DNA from: Paenibacillus sp. SYP-B3998
GTDB taxonomy: Bacteria; Bacillota; Bacilli; Paenibacillales; NBRC-103111
NCBI RefSeq assembly: GCF_010820665.1
Contig: NZ_JAAIKC010000017.1
Span: 1-64,000, forward strand
DNA length: 64,000 nucleotides
Reading direction: 5' to 3'
Shown here: piece by piece, positions 1 through 9,082 of the stretch
How positions within the stretch are numbered: the stretch's first letter is position 1
Layout: each line of letters opens with the position of its first letter
The notes under the pieces: generated by a model
Databases searched by the model: none
Told to the model about the DNA's origin: nothing
The model's input: the letters and a program-made list of their open reading frames with translations, nothing else
Position numbers and translations under genes: made by a program

Positions 1-46
1 CACGCCGCCAGCGTTCGTCCTGAGCCAGGATCAAACTCTCCATAAT
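1..46 (-). rRNA. 16S rRNA gene, 5' end (partial)
   Basis: The reverse strand reads the conserved start of bacterial 16S rRNA, including the universal 27F primer site (positions 39 down to 20) and the following GACGAACGCTGGCGGC. Aligning that site with E. coli position 8 puts the mature 5' end near position 46. The rest of the gene lies beyond the left edge. Confidence 0.97.
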
Positions 47-140
47 AGTTAAACCTATTTGAAAGCTTAATTGCTCATTTGCGTTGCTAGCGAGATTTGC
101 ATCTCTTTTTTGGTCGATTGCTCGACCCTGCTTCTTTCAC

Positions 141-166
141 TCGTTGTTCAGTTTTCAAAGATCAAT
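141..166 (-). promoter_or_regulatory. rrn leader conserved segment (boxA-type region)
   Basis: Minus strand TTTGAAAACTGAACAACG lies in the transcribed leader between the promoters and the 16S start. This string is typical of Bacillales rRNA leaders and spacers and is associated with antitermination and processing. The assignment rests on recognising the string. Confidence 0.5.
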
Positions 167-204
167 TTCTTTCGTTCCCGTCCTGCTCTCGCGGCCGGAA
201 GTTC

Positions 205-233
205 ACTATAACACACTTACAATTCTTTTGCAA
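205..233 (-). promoter_or_regulatory. rrn promoter, proximal (P2-like)
   Basis: On the minus strand TTGCAA (228-233) is followed after exactly 17 nt by TATAGT (205-210). Four nt after the -10 comes TTCCGGCCGC. The site lies about 160 bp upstream of the 16S 5' end and points towards it. Confidence 0.75.
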
Positions 234-283
234 CTTGTTATTCTCAAGTTACTTTCGCCAGCCTGTCTTGCGGCCGGAAAAAC

Positions 284-313
284 AATATACCATGGCACGC
301 GACTATAATGCAA
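284..313 (-). promoter_or_regulatory. rrn promoter, duplicated upstream copy
   Basis: TTGCAT (308-313) with an 18-nt spacer precedes TATATT (284-289). As in the proximal promoter, TTCCGGCCGC follows exactly 4 nt after the -10. The two units are offset by 79 bp, so they look like a tandem duplication. Confidence 0.65.
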
Positions 314-329
314 TGTTTTATTTTTCCAA
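302..329 (-). promoter_or_regulatory. possible third, most distal rrn promoter
   Basis: TTGGAA (324-329), a 16-nt spacer and TATAGT (302-307) lie just upstream of, and overlap, the duplicated promoter. The -35 is weaker. The remainder of the 320-bp gap before the next gene holds only the rrn leader. Confidence 0.4.
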
Positions 330-366
330 ATGCAAAAAAGTTTGAGAAGCTGATTTTAACCATTTT

Positions 367-696
367 TTAATCAGGTATCTCTATATATTCCGAAACTCTG
401 GATTTCAAAGTCTCAATCAATTCTTCATTCATGAACGGATACTCATCTGGTATATCCAGACAGATCAGTTTTTTATCAGCGATTGCATCATGAAACTTTT
501 CTTTAATTCTCTTCACATGCTTCTTCTCCATTGCAAAAATGATATCCGCCCAGCCTACGTGTCCACTTGTTATTTTAATTCTTGCCTGTTCTTCTGTCCC
601 CACAGATCTAACTTCAAACCCATTGTAATGAGCGAATATTTTCTCAGCAGTTAGACTTCTCCACTTATTTCTGCTGCAAACAAAAAGAATCTTCAT
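367..696 (-). CDS. Low-molecular-weight protein tyrosine phosphatase-like protein
   Basis: A 109-residue protein beginning MKILFVCSRNKWRS. The N-terminal C-X5-R loop (Cys7 to Arg13) followed by Ser is the signature of the low-molecular-weight phosphatase fold. The loop interior (SRNKW) differs from the classical GNICRSP type and matches the short COG4551-like group of predicted phosphatases. At about 110 residues it is shorter than the usual 150, and the usual C-terminal DP catalytic pair is not obvious; DIPDEYPF near residue 85 may replace it. The start at 696 is chosen because GTGAGG sits 8 nt upstream; an in-frame GTG 15 nt earlier has no such site. It stands alone upstream of the rrn promoters. 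The substrate is unknown. Confidence 0.75.
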   Translation of the reverse strand: MKILFVCSRNKWRSLTAEKIFAHYNGFEVRSVGTEEQARIKITSGHVGWADIIFAMEKKHVKRIKEKFHDAIADKKLICLDIPDEYPFMNEELIETLKSRVSEYIEIPD

Positions 697-768
697 TGTA
701 AGCATCCTCACTTTTGTTTTAATTCAATCCATGACTGTCATTATAAAGGGGCGAGATTAACTGAAAAT

Positions 769-810
769 GAACAATCCCTTACTGGATTTAAGACCTGTGA
801 GGGACTGTTC
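769..810. terminator. Imperfect hairpin, possible bidirectional terminator
   Basis: GAACAATCCCTTA (769-780 region) pairs imperfectly with TGAGGGACTGTTC (798-810). A T-run follows on the plus side (811-815) and a weaker ATTTTC on the minus side. It lies between the LRR gene and the phosphatase gene, so it may end the LRR transcript. Confidence 0.4.
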
Positions 811-912
811 TTTTTCGTATCAATTAATCTTGTTGGATTGTACAATCTTCTGTTATCTCTACGGCTTTCATATTTTCCTTATTGGCAGGGAATTGAGCGG
901 ACGGCTTCTACT

Positions 913-2823
913 TTACTCTTGATTTTTAATGAGAATGGTTTGATGCTTCTCATCCCATTCTACTCCTGCCCCTAGCGATTCACTAATGAATCTAATAGGA
1001 ACTAAAGTCGCACCATTCCTTAAGCGTGGCGCTGCATCCAATTGCTTACTTTGGTTATTTAGAATGGCTTCCTTGGAATCAATCTTCAAAGAAATCTTAT
1101 GTTGGCCTTTCAAAGCAGTGATCTTTTGTGTTTCGCCGTCCCATGAAATGCTTGCTCCTAGTGCAACAAAGATCCGGCGCATTGGCACGAGAACAGTTCC
1201 ATTGTCTAGAATCGGCTGTTCATCCCCATAATAGGGTTGAACATAACCATTTAGCTTAACGGTGATGACTGCACCATGTTTAATCACTAGTCGACGGCTC
1301 ATTGCATCTTGAATGATCTTAAGCGCTTGCTCATCCAAAGGATTATTAATCAAATCTATCTCCCAATAACTAGAGTAATCTTTTAAAGACTCAATATTCG
1401 TAATTTGATTGTTGGCTAAAGACAAGTTACTCAGCCTTTTAAGAGAATAAAGAGCAGATATATCCTTAACATCATTGAAACTAAGGTTTAATTCATTTAA
1501 CCCTGAAAGACTGGCTAACGGCTGAAGGTCTGTTATTTTGTTTTCCGACACACTCAAGCTCTTCAACTTATCTAGCCTTTTTAAAGGACTTAAATCGGTA
1601 ATCTGGTTGTGATCAAGAGATAAATGCTCCAATCTGTTGAGATTCCCCAAGAAATTAATCTCCTTCAGCCCGTTATCCCTTAATGTTAATGAACTTAAAG
1701 ATTTCATTTTCTCAACTTCCCTGAAATCTTTAATGGGATTTGCATCAAGATTGAGAGTAAAAAGCTTCGGTAAATTCTGTAGAGGTGTAATATCCGAAAT
1801 CTGATTATGATTCAGACTTAGGCTTGTTAGACCCTTCATAGTTGAAAATAAATTAAGATCTGAAATTTCGTTATCATTCAGTTCAAGCTTGCTTAAAGCT
1901 GGTAATTTCGAAAGTGGAGAAATATCGCTAATCCGATTATTGGAAAGCTTCAATTCCTTTAAACGAACCATCTCATTTAGAAAAGTTAGATCTTGAAGAC
2001 CGAAATGGCTGAGATTAAGGAACTCAACTTTAGTGAGAAACCGTAAGGCTGAGAAATCTTTCACTGGATTACCATGAAAACTGACAAGTGCAAGATCTGG
2101 CATATCTTTGAAAACGCCAATATTCTCGATCTGGTTCCCAGGCAGCGAAAGAACGTCTAATTTCGTTAACTTCCCAAGTGAGGTGATATCTACAATAAGA
2201 TTGTTACCTAGATATAGAATTTCTAAATTTGCGATCTCTGATAATGGTGATAGGTCTCGAATATGATTGTTGTACGCAGATAGTGCAATTAAGTCTTTCA
2301 TTCCTTGTAATGGACTCAAATCTGCAATTTCATTTTCATTGATCCCTATTTTTTTTAATTTACTAAGCTTTGTTAGGGGTTCTAAGTTACTGATTTTATT
2401 ACCGCTTAAAGACAAGTCTTCAAGGTTAGTTAACTCCTTTAACGGACTTATATCCGTTATCTCATTGTCACTAAAGTCAATGTTGGTTAATTGGGTTAAA
2501 TTTGCGATGGGCGACAGGTCAGCGATTTTGTTCTCCATTACGTGCAAGGACGTCAGATTAATTGCAAACTCTAAGCCCTTTAGACTTTTGATTCCAAGTG
2601 CACTAGATTCTTCAATCGAATGGATGGCTTGCATATCCTGGCTCGTAATGGGTCTGTTTGATATTTGGAGTGTCTTTCTTAAAACGGATTCAAGCTGCGG
2701 ATCCTCTATACTTACTATATCTGTTGAATCAGCTTGCGCCACACCGGATTGACCTACGAAATGAATGGCAAATAAAAAGCAAAAAACCATGGAGTAAATT
2801 AGTAATTTGGGTAATCTAAGCAT
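913..2823 (-). CDS. Secreted leucine-rich-repeat protein with copper-amine-oxidase-N stalk domain
   Basis: A 636-residue protein with a signal peptide (residues 1-31, probable cleavage after AQA). About twenty internalin-type leucine-rich repeats of 22 residues follow (about 75-515), with repeated N-x-I-x-DISPL motifs. The C-terminal domain (about 525-636) contains VPMRRIFVALGA and VPIRFISESLGA, the paired motifs of the copper amine oxidase N-terminal (stalk) domain common in Paenibacillus surface proteins. The protein is probably exported and held at the cell wall, where the repeats could bind a ligand or polymer. The start has AGGAGG 9 nt upstream. The gene begins 25 bp after the chemoreceptor gene on the same strand, so the two are probably co-transcribed. 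No LPXTG anchor is seen. Confidence 0.88.
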   Translation of the reverse strand: MLRLPKLLIYSMVFCFLFAIHFVGQSGVAQADSTDIVSIEDPQLESVLRKTLQISNRPITSQDMQAIHSIEESSALGIKSLKGLEFAINLTSLHVMENKIADLSPIANLTQLTNIDFSDNEITDISPLKELTNLEDLSLSGNKISNLEPLTKLSKLKKIGINENEIADLSPLQGMKDLIALSAYNNHIRDLSPLSEIANLEILYLGNNLIVDITSLGKLTKLDVLSLPGNQIENIGVFKDMPDLALVSFHGNPVKDFSALRFLTKVEFLNLSHFGLQDLTFLNEMVRLKELKLSNNRISDISPLSKLPALSKLELNDNEISDLNLFSTMKGLTSLSLNHNQISDITPLQNLPKLFTLNLDANPIKDFREVEKMKSLSSLTLRDNGLKEINFLGNLNRLEHLSLDHNQITDLSPLKRLDKLKSLSVSENKITDLQPLASLSGLNELNLSFNDVKDISALYSLKRLSNLSLANNQITNIESLKDYSSYWEIDLINNPLDEQALKIIQDAMSRRLVIKHGAVITVKLNGYVQPYYGDEQPILDNGTVLVPMRRIFVALGASISWDGETQKITALKGQHKISLKIDSKEAILNNQSKQLDAAPRLRNGATLVPIRFISESLGAGVEWDEKHQTILIKNQE

Positions 2824-2848
2824 CTTTACTTTCCTCCTATGAAGAAAA

Positions 2849-4870
2849 TTAGATCTTGAATTTATCTACCATACTGCGCAAGTCCTCTGCCATATTGGAC
2901 AGGGCCGCGGCTGAAGATGTTACTTCCTGCATCGAAGCCAGCTGCTCTTCAGCAGAAGCCGATACGTTCTGTGTCTCTCCGGCATTGGTTTCGGCCACTT
3001 CCGAAATGGTTTGAATGGCGGTCACTATGCGTTCTGCGCCCTCAGAGATCTGCTCGGCATAACCCGATACATGACCTACCAGATCGCCAAGTCCTGTTAT
3101 TCCATGCTGGATTTCCTTGAATAAATCGCCATTTCTATTCACGGCTTGCCTACCAGACTCTACTTCCTCAACTGCCGTGTTCATCGTCGCTGCAGCATGT
3201 CCAGTGTCAGCTTGGACTGACAAAACTAGCGCAGCAATCTGCTCAGCTGAGTAAGCGGTTTGGTCGGCGAGCTTGCGAATTTCGGAGGCTACAACCGCAA
3301 AGCCTTTTCCAGCTTCGCCTGCTCTCGCCGCTTCAATGGAAGCATTTAATGAAAGTAAATTCGTTTGTTGAGCAATTCCGGATATGATTTCAACGATATT
3401 CCCGATTTCATCTGATCTTTGCCCCAATGTTTTGATCACCATGGCCAATTCATCTACCATGTTCTGAATAACACCCATTTGCGAGACGGCATGCTCAACG
3501 GCAAGTCCGCCCTCTTTGGCCTTAACGGTTACCACACCAGTGGCTTCAGACATTTGCTTGGTGTTATCAACGATAAGACGAACTTTATTCGACATGTCCT
3601 CAGCGGTGTACGCTCCGCTTGTTACACTGTCAACCTGTCGTCCTGCGCCTTCAGCAACGACTTGAATCGCGTTTGCAATATGTTCCGTGACTTTAGAAGT
3701 TTGCTCCGCCCCTGCGGTCAGCTGTTCCGAAGAGGAAGCCAACTGATTAGAAGAAAGGCTAACTTCTGTGAGAATCGTCTTGATTGTTTGCGTCATTCGG
3801 TTAAAGCTAACAGCGGCTTGAGCGATTTCATCCCCGCCCCTTACGATCAACACATGATTGAGATCCCCGGCTTCCACAAGCTCGATCGATTGTTTCAAAC
3901 GTACAAGGGGGCGCGTTAGTCGATTAGCAAGTATATAGGTCAGGACCAGACCGATGAAAACAATAACGATGGTGATTAGACCCATACGGCTAGCCATGTT
4001 ATTAACAGGCGCGTCTAGTTCAGCTAGTGGAGCACTCAGAATCAGCACCCAATTGTTGCTTGTTCTCGCGTAATAGCCGAATTTATCTATTCCGCTAAAT
4101 GAATAAGTAAACGTCCCTTGTTCACCCTTTATCGCCTTATTAAATGCCTCTGTGAGTTCGGGTGAGTTAAAGTCTTTGACTGTGGTCTTCATAATCCGCT
4201 CTTTTTCTCGATGGTAAATCACATTCCCCGCGGAATCCAAAAGAGTTGCGTAGCCCGTTTTACCGAACTCAGCAGTCGAAACGGTTTTCGTAACGTCCGC
4301 TATGGCTACAGAAGCAGTAAAATTACCCGCTACTTTTTGGTTATTTAAAATAGGGGCACCCAGGATGACAGATAAAGAATTATCTACCTTAGAGGCTACA
4401 GGGTCAGAGATGATGGATTTCCCATTATTCAACTCTTTTATATACGCGCGTGTGGAAAGATCCAATATTTCCCCATTTTGATTCATTGAATTTCCCCCCG
4501 AAAGCTCATGAGAGAACACGATACCCGTTAGCTCCGGATTTTGCTGCTGAGCTTTCTTAATGAAATCTAACTGTTTCTCGGTGTTTCCGAAATTGCCCTC
4601 AGCCATTTTGGCCAGTGTCTTCACGACGGATAGCTTGGATTGCAGATGGGTATCTAACGTTTGAGTAATGACCGTTGCGCTCGCTTTGACTTCCTCATCA
4701 ATACCATCCCGAACTGTATTAGAGGCGAAATAATAGCTAAGATAAGAAATGCTTAGTAAGCTTAATAATAAAAGGAGTCCTGTAAAAAAGAGCAGCCTTA
4801 TCTTTATGCTTTTTAGATGCACCTTATTTTTGAAACTGTTAAACGTTGTGTGACTTCTTGACTCTTTCAT
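2849..4870 (-). CDS. Methyl-accepting chemotaxis protein with extracellular dCache sensor
   Basis: A 673-residue transmembrane chemoreceptor. A first membrane segment (about 22-45) is followed by a roughly 240-residue extracellular dCache-like sensor, a second membrane segment (about 295-320), a HAMP linker, and a long coiled-coil signalling domain. The hairpin tip holds the conserved [20 protein letters not shown] and [15 protein letters not shown], which contact CheA and CheW. The ligand cannot be deduced. The start at 4870 has GGAGG 6 nt upstream; an ATG 21 nt further up lacks a site. The LRR gene follows 25 bp downstream. Confidence 0.93.
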   Translation of the reverse strand: MKESRSHTTFNSFKNKVHLKSIKIRLLFFTGLLLLLSLLSISYLSYYFASNTVRDGIDEEVKASATVITQTLDTHLQSKLSVVKTLAKMAEGNFGNTEKQLDFIKKAQQQNPELTGIVFSHELSGGNSMNQNGEILDLSTRAYIKELNNGKSIISDPVASKVDNSLSVILGAPILNNQKVAGNFTASVAIADVTKTVSTAEFGKTGYATLLDSAGNVIYHREKERIMKTTVKDFNSPELTEAFNKAIKGEQGTFTYSFSGIDKFGYYARTSNNWVLILSAPLAELDAPVNNMASRMGLITIVIVFIGLVLTYILANRLTRPLVRLKQSIELVEAGDLNHVLIVRGGDEIAQAAVSFNRMTQTIKTILTEVSLSSNQLASSSEQLTAGAEQTSKVTEHIANAIQVVAEGAGRQVDSVTSGAYTAEDMSNKVRLIVDNTKQMSEATGVVTVKAKEGGLAVEHAVSQMGVIQNMVDELAMVIKTLGQRSDEIGNIVEIISGIAQQTNLLSLNASIEAARAGEAGKGFAVVASEIRKLADQTAYSAEQIAALVLSVQADTGHAAATMNTAVEEVESGRQAVNRNGDLFKEIQHGITGLGDLVGHVSGYAEQISEGAERIVTAIQTISEVAETNAGETQNVSASAEEQLASMQEVTSSAAALSNMAEDLRSMVDKFKI

Positions 4871-4911
4871 GTTCTTCCTCCAGATCTTCAAATAGATAAA
4901 GCATCTATACT

Positions 4912-4939
4912 ATTTCGGATACTCTCTTCTAAATCTTTA
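4912..4939 (-). promoter_or_regulatory. Possible sigma-D type promoter of the chemoreceptor gene
   Basis: On the minus strand TAAA (4936-4939) is followed after 16 nt by TCCGAAAT (4912-4919), close to the Bacillales flagellar sigma-factor consensus TAAA-N15-GCCGATAT. Its place 42 bp before a chemoreceptor start fits that regulon. Two mismatches in the -10 keep confidence low. Confidence 0.4.
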
Positions 4940-4956
4940 GCTGAAAAAATAATCTG

Positions 4957-5003
4957 TTAAAAATAAAAAAAGCAAACCTTCCAGCTTTTTGCTGAAGACT
5001 TGC
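4957..5003 (-). terminator. Intrinsic terminator downstream of pnkp
   Basis: A hairpin (arms about 4972-4985 and 4991-5003, loop TTTTT) is followed in the minus direction by an uninterrupted T-rich run (4957-4971). It ends the hen1-pnkp transcript before the chemoreceptor gene. Confidence 0.8.
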
Positions 5004-5120
5004 CTTTTCTACACCTTGTTTGTCCTTTGGTAATAAAAGGAAAAATCATTTTAGCTTATCGTAGCCGTAAGCCATATGGTTGTTCCTTGCATTAGTCTAA
5101 TCTCAGTTAGCTCATATCAC

Positions 5121-7706
5121 CTACAACCGCGGATCCATCTCTTTCTCTCTAGCAACCTCAAACAACAGATTCGCTGCCACTTCCTTAAAAACCTCATTAT
5201 GCGGCGTAATCTCATTGAACTTAATAGAGAGCATTTTATTCCCTAGCAGATGCTCATTCATTGACGTACGAAGCTTTTGTTTAATGTTCTTCTGCTTGAT
5301 CAGCTTCTTGAACTTATGCGGGAATCGGTAATCATAACCATAGATAATCGATAAGTAATCTTTGTTGCGAACCTTCATATAAGGAACCGCATTACTTTTG
5401 CCGACCTCTGGCTTAATCACAACGCCTTCCATATGGTTATCGACAGTCAATTTGGAGAAATACTGCTCCGCTCTCTCGTACCGATCAGGTTCGGACAGAT
5501 CCAATACGAGGTATTCATCCTCCGACAAGAAGCTGTACATCTCCGATGTCTTCCAATCGGGAATCTCCTCAGCACCCTGCTCATAAACTACTTTCAACAA
5601 GGCAAAAGGCTTGTATACAAGCTCTCCGTCTTCTGCATAAATCTCCAGTTGTTTTTTGTAAGTTTCATAGGCCTGGAGATGATCTTCTAACGACACATAA
5701 GTATCCAAAATATCATGGACATTCTTGTAATTTTGATACACGTGAGAACCGTATTTATCGCTAAGCGCGGTTTTGGACAGGTGATGCTGGTCCTTCTCAA
5801 AGCCGCTCGCTTGATACTCTTCGGTTAGCTTGCCCAAAGCTTGCTCAAAGCCATTTTGTTTTAGAAAATCTAACTCGCTCTCCAAAGCTTTCTCGATTGG
5901 CTTGAACTGCCTTTGAATAAGTCCATCTCCAATCGCTTTCCAAGGCAGCAGCTCCCCGTCCAGAATCAGCATCGCAATCTGCTTCTCTTCTATATAAGCA
6001 CCGAATTTCTGAAGCAGCCTCGCGTAGATGTCCGTCAAATCAACCTGCTTGATTTGGTAGCCATTGCGACTAACGGCAAAGCATTGTTCAATGTCCTTGC
6101 TCAGGTAAATATTACAGCGTGAACCCATATACTTCGGTTGCAAAACAACCTGCTGAACGCCCCGCTCCGCAAAGTAGTCCAAGCCGCGCTGCAACGACTC
6201 CAGATCTTGAGCAGCCTCATCCTTATCGGCCGGAGACATCGTCCCCGAGATGAAATTCACCTTATTCTCAGAGATGTACTGCAATCTGCGGATTTCATCT
6301 TCAGCCAGGTCTTGGAGCGATACGATGCGCTCTTCCTGGAACAATGCAGGAAGTTCATCCGTCATGATGACTTGATTGGACTTCTGAGACTTCATGAACG
6401 GTTTAGTTGAAAGGGTAACCGACGTGAGCGCATTCCCATGTGCGCTGCCTGTGTCGATATGCATTTTGTTTTTGATGCGGAACGCATTTTTGGCGGCTAT
6501 GTGCCCAAATACATGGTACGGATGGTTTTTCACCGCATCCAGTTTGAGAAAAGCAAGCTGATCCTCTACCGACGCCTCACGATCAAGGCGGAAATTCCGC
6601 TGATGACGAACGGAGCTCGTATCGAGTTTGCCTATATATTTATTTCTACACGGCGCATGGGTCACGTAGAAGGACGGGCTATTCAAGCCGATGAAGCGAT
6701 AAAAGGGTTGCGCAAGCGACACCAAATGATTGAACTTCTGGAGCAACTCCTCATCGTGCTCCAGTACTTGTGTCGAATCGAAGTAAGTATGAAGCAGCTC
6801 TTCATCGACTCCGCTGATCTCCCCACGCATGAACTTATAAACAAAATTCTCATGATTCCCCATGACGAACAAGAAGTGTTCCTGATTTTCGTATAAAAAT
6901 TGAACGGTTTCCTTCGTCTTCTTCCCCTTATCGATCCAGTCGCCAACCGAAATGATCTTCGTATTGAGTACTTTATCCGTAACTACAAGCCTATTGCCCT
7001 CCATTTTGTAACCATGGCTAAGCAAAAGACCTTGAAGTTCATCCACACATTCATGGATATCGCCAATGACGATATACCTCGCGGCTTGCGGGAGAATCGT
7101 CGACAAGTAGTCGTGCTGATCTTCAATGACCACCTTGTAATGAGGGTTCACTTGACCGTCAGTCACGGAATAAAAATCTTTATGGCGCACTTTATGAATC
7201 TTGGAATAGTCTTCTCGGGAGAGCGATCCCAGAACGTCTTTGCGCAAGCGATTAATGTGGCTCGTAATTAACTTTTTGGAACGATCCGTAGCGTAGTAAT
7301 CTTCTCTATTGCGATAATCGAACAATATAACTTCCAAATTGTAATGATTAGCTTGAGCAATCTCTCGAACCTTGGCGCGGAAATCCTCCGCTAATCCAGT
7401 CGTATCGACAACCACGAACTCCGCGTTAATCGGAAAGGAAGTCGCCATCTTCAATCTCTCGAACAAGAGATGAAACGCCTGCTCGCTCGCCTCGAGCATC
7501 ACTTGATCGTACTTATCATACGCATTGCCAAGAATCTCTTCGCGAATGCTGTCTGATGAGAGATATTGGACATTTGCTCTGAAATTTTTGGCCTCATCGC
7601 TGAACTTCAGCCCATGAATCAGAACTTCCTTGGCAAAAGTTGTTTTCCCGCACTCCGTTGCTCCAATCAAGAGAAAGATCGTATGTACTCTCGTTTGAAT
7701 CTCCAC
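5121..7706 (-). CDS. pnkp: Bacterial Pnkp: polynucleotide kinase-phosphatase-ligase (RNA repair)
   Basis: An 861-residue, three-module RNA end-healing and sealing enzyme. The N-terminal kinase module has the P-loop GATECGKTT (residues 15-23), with Lys21 and Thr22 at the positions used by the Clostridium thermocellum enzyme. The central metallophosphoesterase has GDIHE (Asp216, His218), GDWIDKG and GNHEN, giving 2',3'-phosphatase activity in this family. The C-terminal adenylyltransferase/ligase module has KYMGSR with nucleotidyl Lys525. The family's length is about 850-870, so the gene appears complete. It begins 3 nt after hen1, so the two are co-transcribed and probably translationally coupled. 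In other bacteria Pnkp with Hen1 repairs RNAs cut by ribotoxins. One oddity is that the phosphoesterase GD-x-x-D motif is followed by Lys where Arg is usual. Confidence 0.93.
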   Translation of the reverse strand: MEIQTRVHTIFLLIGATECGKTTFAKEVLIHGLKFSDEAKNFRANVQYLSSDSIREEILGNAYDKYDQVMLEASEQAFHLLFERLKMATSFPINAEFVVVDTTGLAEDFRAKVREIAQANHYNLEVILFDYRNREDYYATDRSKKLITSHINRLRKDVLGSLSREDYSKIHKVRHKDFYSVTDGQVNPHYKVVIEDQHDYLSTILPQAARYIVIGDIHECVDELQGLLLSHGYKMEGNRLVVTDKVLNTKIISVGDWIDKGKKTKETVQFLYENQEHFLFVMGNHENFVYKFMRGEISGVDEELLHTYFDSTQVLEHDEELLQKFNHLVSLAQPFYRFIGLNSPSFYVTHAPCRNKYIGKLDTSSVRHQRNFRLDREASVEDQLAFLKLDAVKNHPYHVFGHIAAKNAFRIKNKMHIDTGSAHGNALTSVTLSTKPFMKSQKSNQVIMTDELPALFQEERIVSLQDLAEDEIRRLQYISENKVNFISGTMSPADKDEAAQDLESLQRGLDYFAERGVQQVVLQPKYMGSRCNIYLSKDIEQCFAVSRNGYQIKQVDLTDIYARLLQKFGAYIEEKQIAMLILDGELLPWKAIGDGLIQRQFKPIEKALESELDFLKQNGFEQALGKLTEEYQASGFEKDQHHLSKTALSDKYGSHVYQNYKNVHDILDTYVSLEDHLQAYETYKKQLEIYAEDGELVYKPFALLKVVYEQGAEEIPDWKTSEMYSFLSEDEYLVLDLSEPDRYERAEQYFSKLTVDNHMEGVVIKPEVGKSNAVPYMKVRNKDYLSIIYGYDYRFPHKFKKLIKQKNIKQKLRTSMNEHLLGNKMLSIKFNEITPHNEVFKEVAANLLFEVAREKEMDPRL

Positions 7707-7709
7707 TGC

Positions 7710-8975
7710 CTATGCCCCCCTTTTCTTAAGTATGACGCCTTGTGTCGTCTGGATTTGGTTGACCCCGTCGCCGATGGCTACGAATTCATAATCGAGATTC
7801 AGTCCGTGAATGACATCCATAAACCACATTTGAAAGGCATCCTGCCCCATTTCCCATTTGTGATCCTCATGCCTATAACCAGTCAATTCATAAAAGACAT
7901 TGAAATCGGAGTTCGGCGTCGTAATGATAAAATGGTCAAAATCAACGTGCTCGCAAATTTGCCGAATCAGCCCCTTGGCCTCATCTTCACTCATATGCTC
8001 AATAACTTCCGTTAGGATAATATCGACCTGCTCGCCATTATAAGCTTCTAAGAAACGATCAATAGAGCTGAACGGGACAATATTATCGATATCCTTCGAA
8101 TTCGCTTTCCGGCTTACGACGGCTAACAATTGCTCATCAATATCAATCGCATAGTAACTGCCCTCGATCTTCGCCGAGAACGGAATCGCATAAAACCCTT
8201 CCCCACAGCCAACATCCACAATCGATTTGTCGAACGGCAGCGCACTTGCAATATAGTTCCTCCGTTGAAGTCCCGTACCTCCATAAGCAAACTGGATGTC
8301 GTAAAGGCTCGTTCTCTCTAGCTCCGCTTTGTAAGTCCTGAAGCGTTCCTTGGAAGATAAGAAATGCCTAACAAACAAGTTGCGAATATAAAACGGCGCG
8401 TCGATCACATGAATGCTCTTGATATATTTATCCAAAATGTTATCTGTAATATCCATATACTCATTACCAAACATAGCTAAGAATAAACACAGCACACTCA
8501 CAGCATGCATGAGATGGTACAGGCTTCGCCGCGTCGTGATCTTAAGCGAGTAGCTTTTATGAGCCTTATGGTTAATTTCGAACGTAAAATCTTTCAGATG
8601 CTTTCCAAAAATTTCAACATACCGCACCATCTCAACATGAATCATATTGATATAAAAAGAGTGCTCGTATCCTTCCACATCCCGTTCATCCTGCGCCTTA
8701 AGCGGAGCTGAGAAAAACTCATTGATCGCATTCAATGGAAATAAAGGCGTGTTATAGCGGGACACATTAAGATATTCAAAATGATCCTGCTCATTCTGCT
8801 TGTATGAAACTTCATTATCCGCATCCTTAAAATATACATTGAATGTCGAATCATCCGTGTACCAGCCATAAGCAATCCCCTTACGGATCGACCTGAGCAT
8901 CGCGCCAGATTCTGGATTCTTTTTGATGATAAAAGAAAGCTTCGGGTTCGTGGATCTCACTTGAACAATTGCCAT
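7710..8975 (-). CDS. hen1: Hen1: 3'-terminal RNA ribose 2'-O-methyltransferase
   Basis: A 421-residue protein. The C-terminal half is an S-adenosylmethionine methyltransferase with VDVGCGEGF (GCGEG at 256-260). It also has the Hen1 metal-binding signature: EVIEH (Glu323, Glu326, His327) and RHEDH (His369, His372). Bacterial Hen1 marks the 3' end of the broken RNA with a 2'-O-methyl before Pnkp seals it, which protects the repaired site from a second cut. The N-terminal half is the bacterial Hen1 domain that activates the Pnkp ligase. The start at 8975 has AAGGGG upstream; an ATG 69 nt earlier would lie within the terminator hairpin. Expression probably depends on read-through of the terminator at 9005-9037. 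Confidence 0.92.
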   Translation of the reverse strand: MAIVQVRSTNPKLSFIIKKNPESGAMLRSIRKGIAYGWYTDDSTFNVYFKDADNEVSYKQNEQDHFEYLNVSRYNTPLFPLNAINEFFSAPLKAQDERDVEGYEHSFYINMIHVEMVRYVEIFGKHLKDFTFEINHKAHKSYSLKITTRRSLYHLMHAVSVLCLFLAMFGNEYMDITDNILDKYIKSIHVIDAPFYIRNLFVRHFLSSKERFRTYKAELERTSLYDIQFAYGGTGLQRRNYIASALPFDKSIVDVGCGEGFYAIPFSAKIEGSYYAIDIDEQLLAVVSRKANSKDIDNIVPFSSIDRFLEAYNGEQVDIILTEVIEHMSEDEAKGLIRQICEHVDFDHFIITTPNSDFNVFYELTGYRHEDHKWEMGQDAFQMWFMDVIHGLNLDYEFVAIGDGVNQIQTTQGVILKKRGA

Positions 8976-9004
8976 TGTTATCTTCCCCTTGGAAATAAGA
9001 ATAT

Positions 9005-9037
9005 AAAAAAAGGCCATGGACTCAAGAGTCCATGACC
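9005..9037 (-). terminator. Attenuator-type intrinsic terminator in the hen1 leader
   Basis: On the minus strand GGTCATGGACTC (9037 down to 9026) pairs with GAGTCCATGGCC (9023 down to 9012), giving 12 bp with one G-U pair and a CTTG-type tip. Seven T residues follow (9011-9005). It sits 30 nt before the hen1 start and after the leader ORF, inside the same transcription unit, so it should limit read-through into hen1-pnkp. A short competing pairing, ATGA with TCAT, spans the foot of the stem. Confidence 0.85.
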
Positions 9038-9082
9038 GGGTCATACGGCTAACGCAGAGAGGAACCAGCAGAAATTGCCAGT

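Noticed and set aside
84-345. Two plus-strand frames near the left edge
   Set aside because: They lie in the rrn leader and promoters, antisense to rRNA transcription, with no ribosome-binding site.
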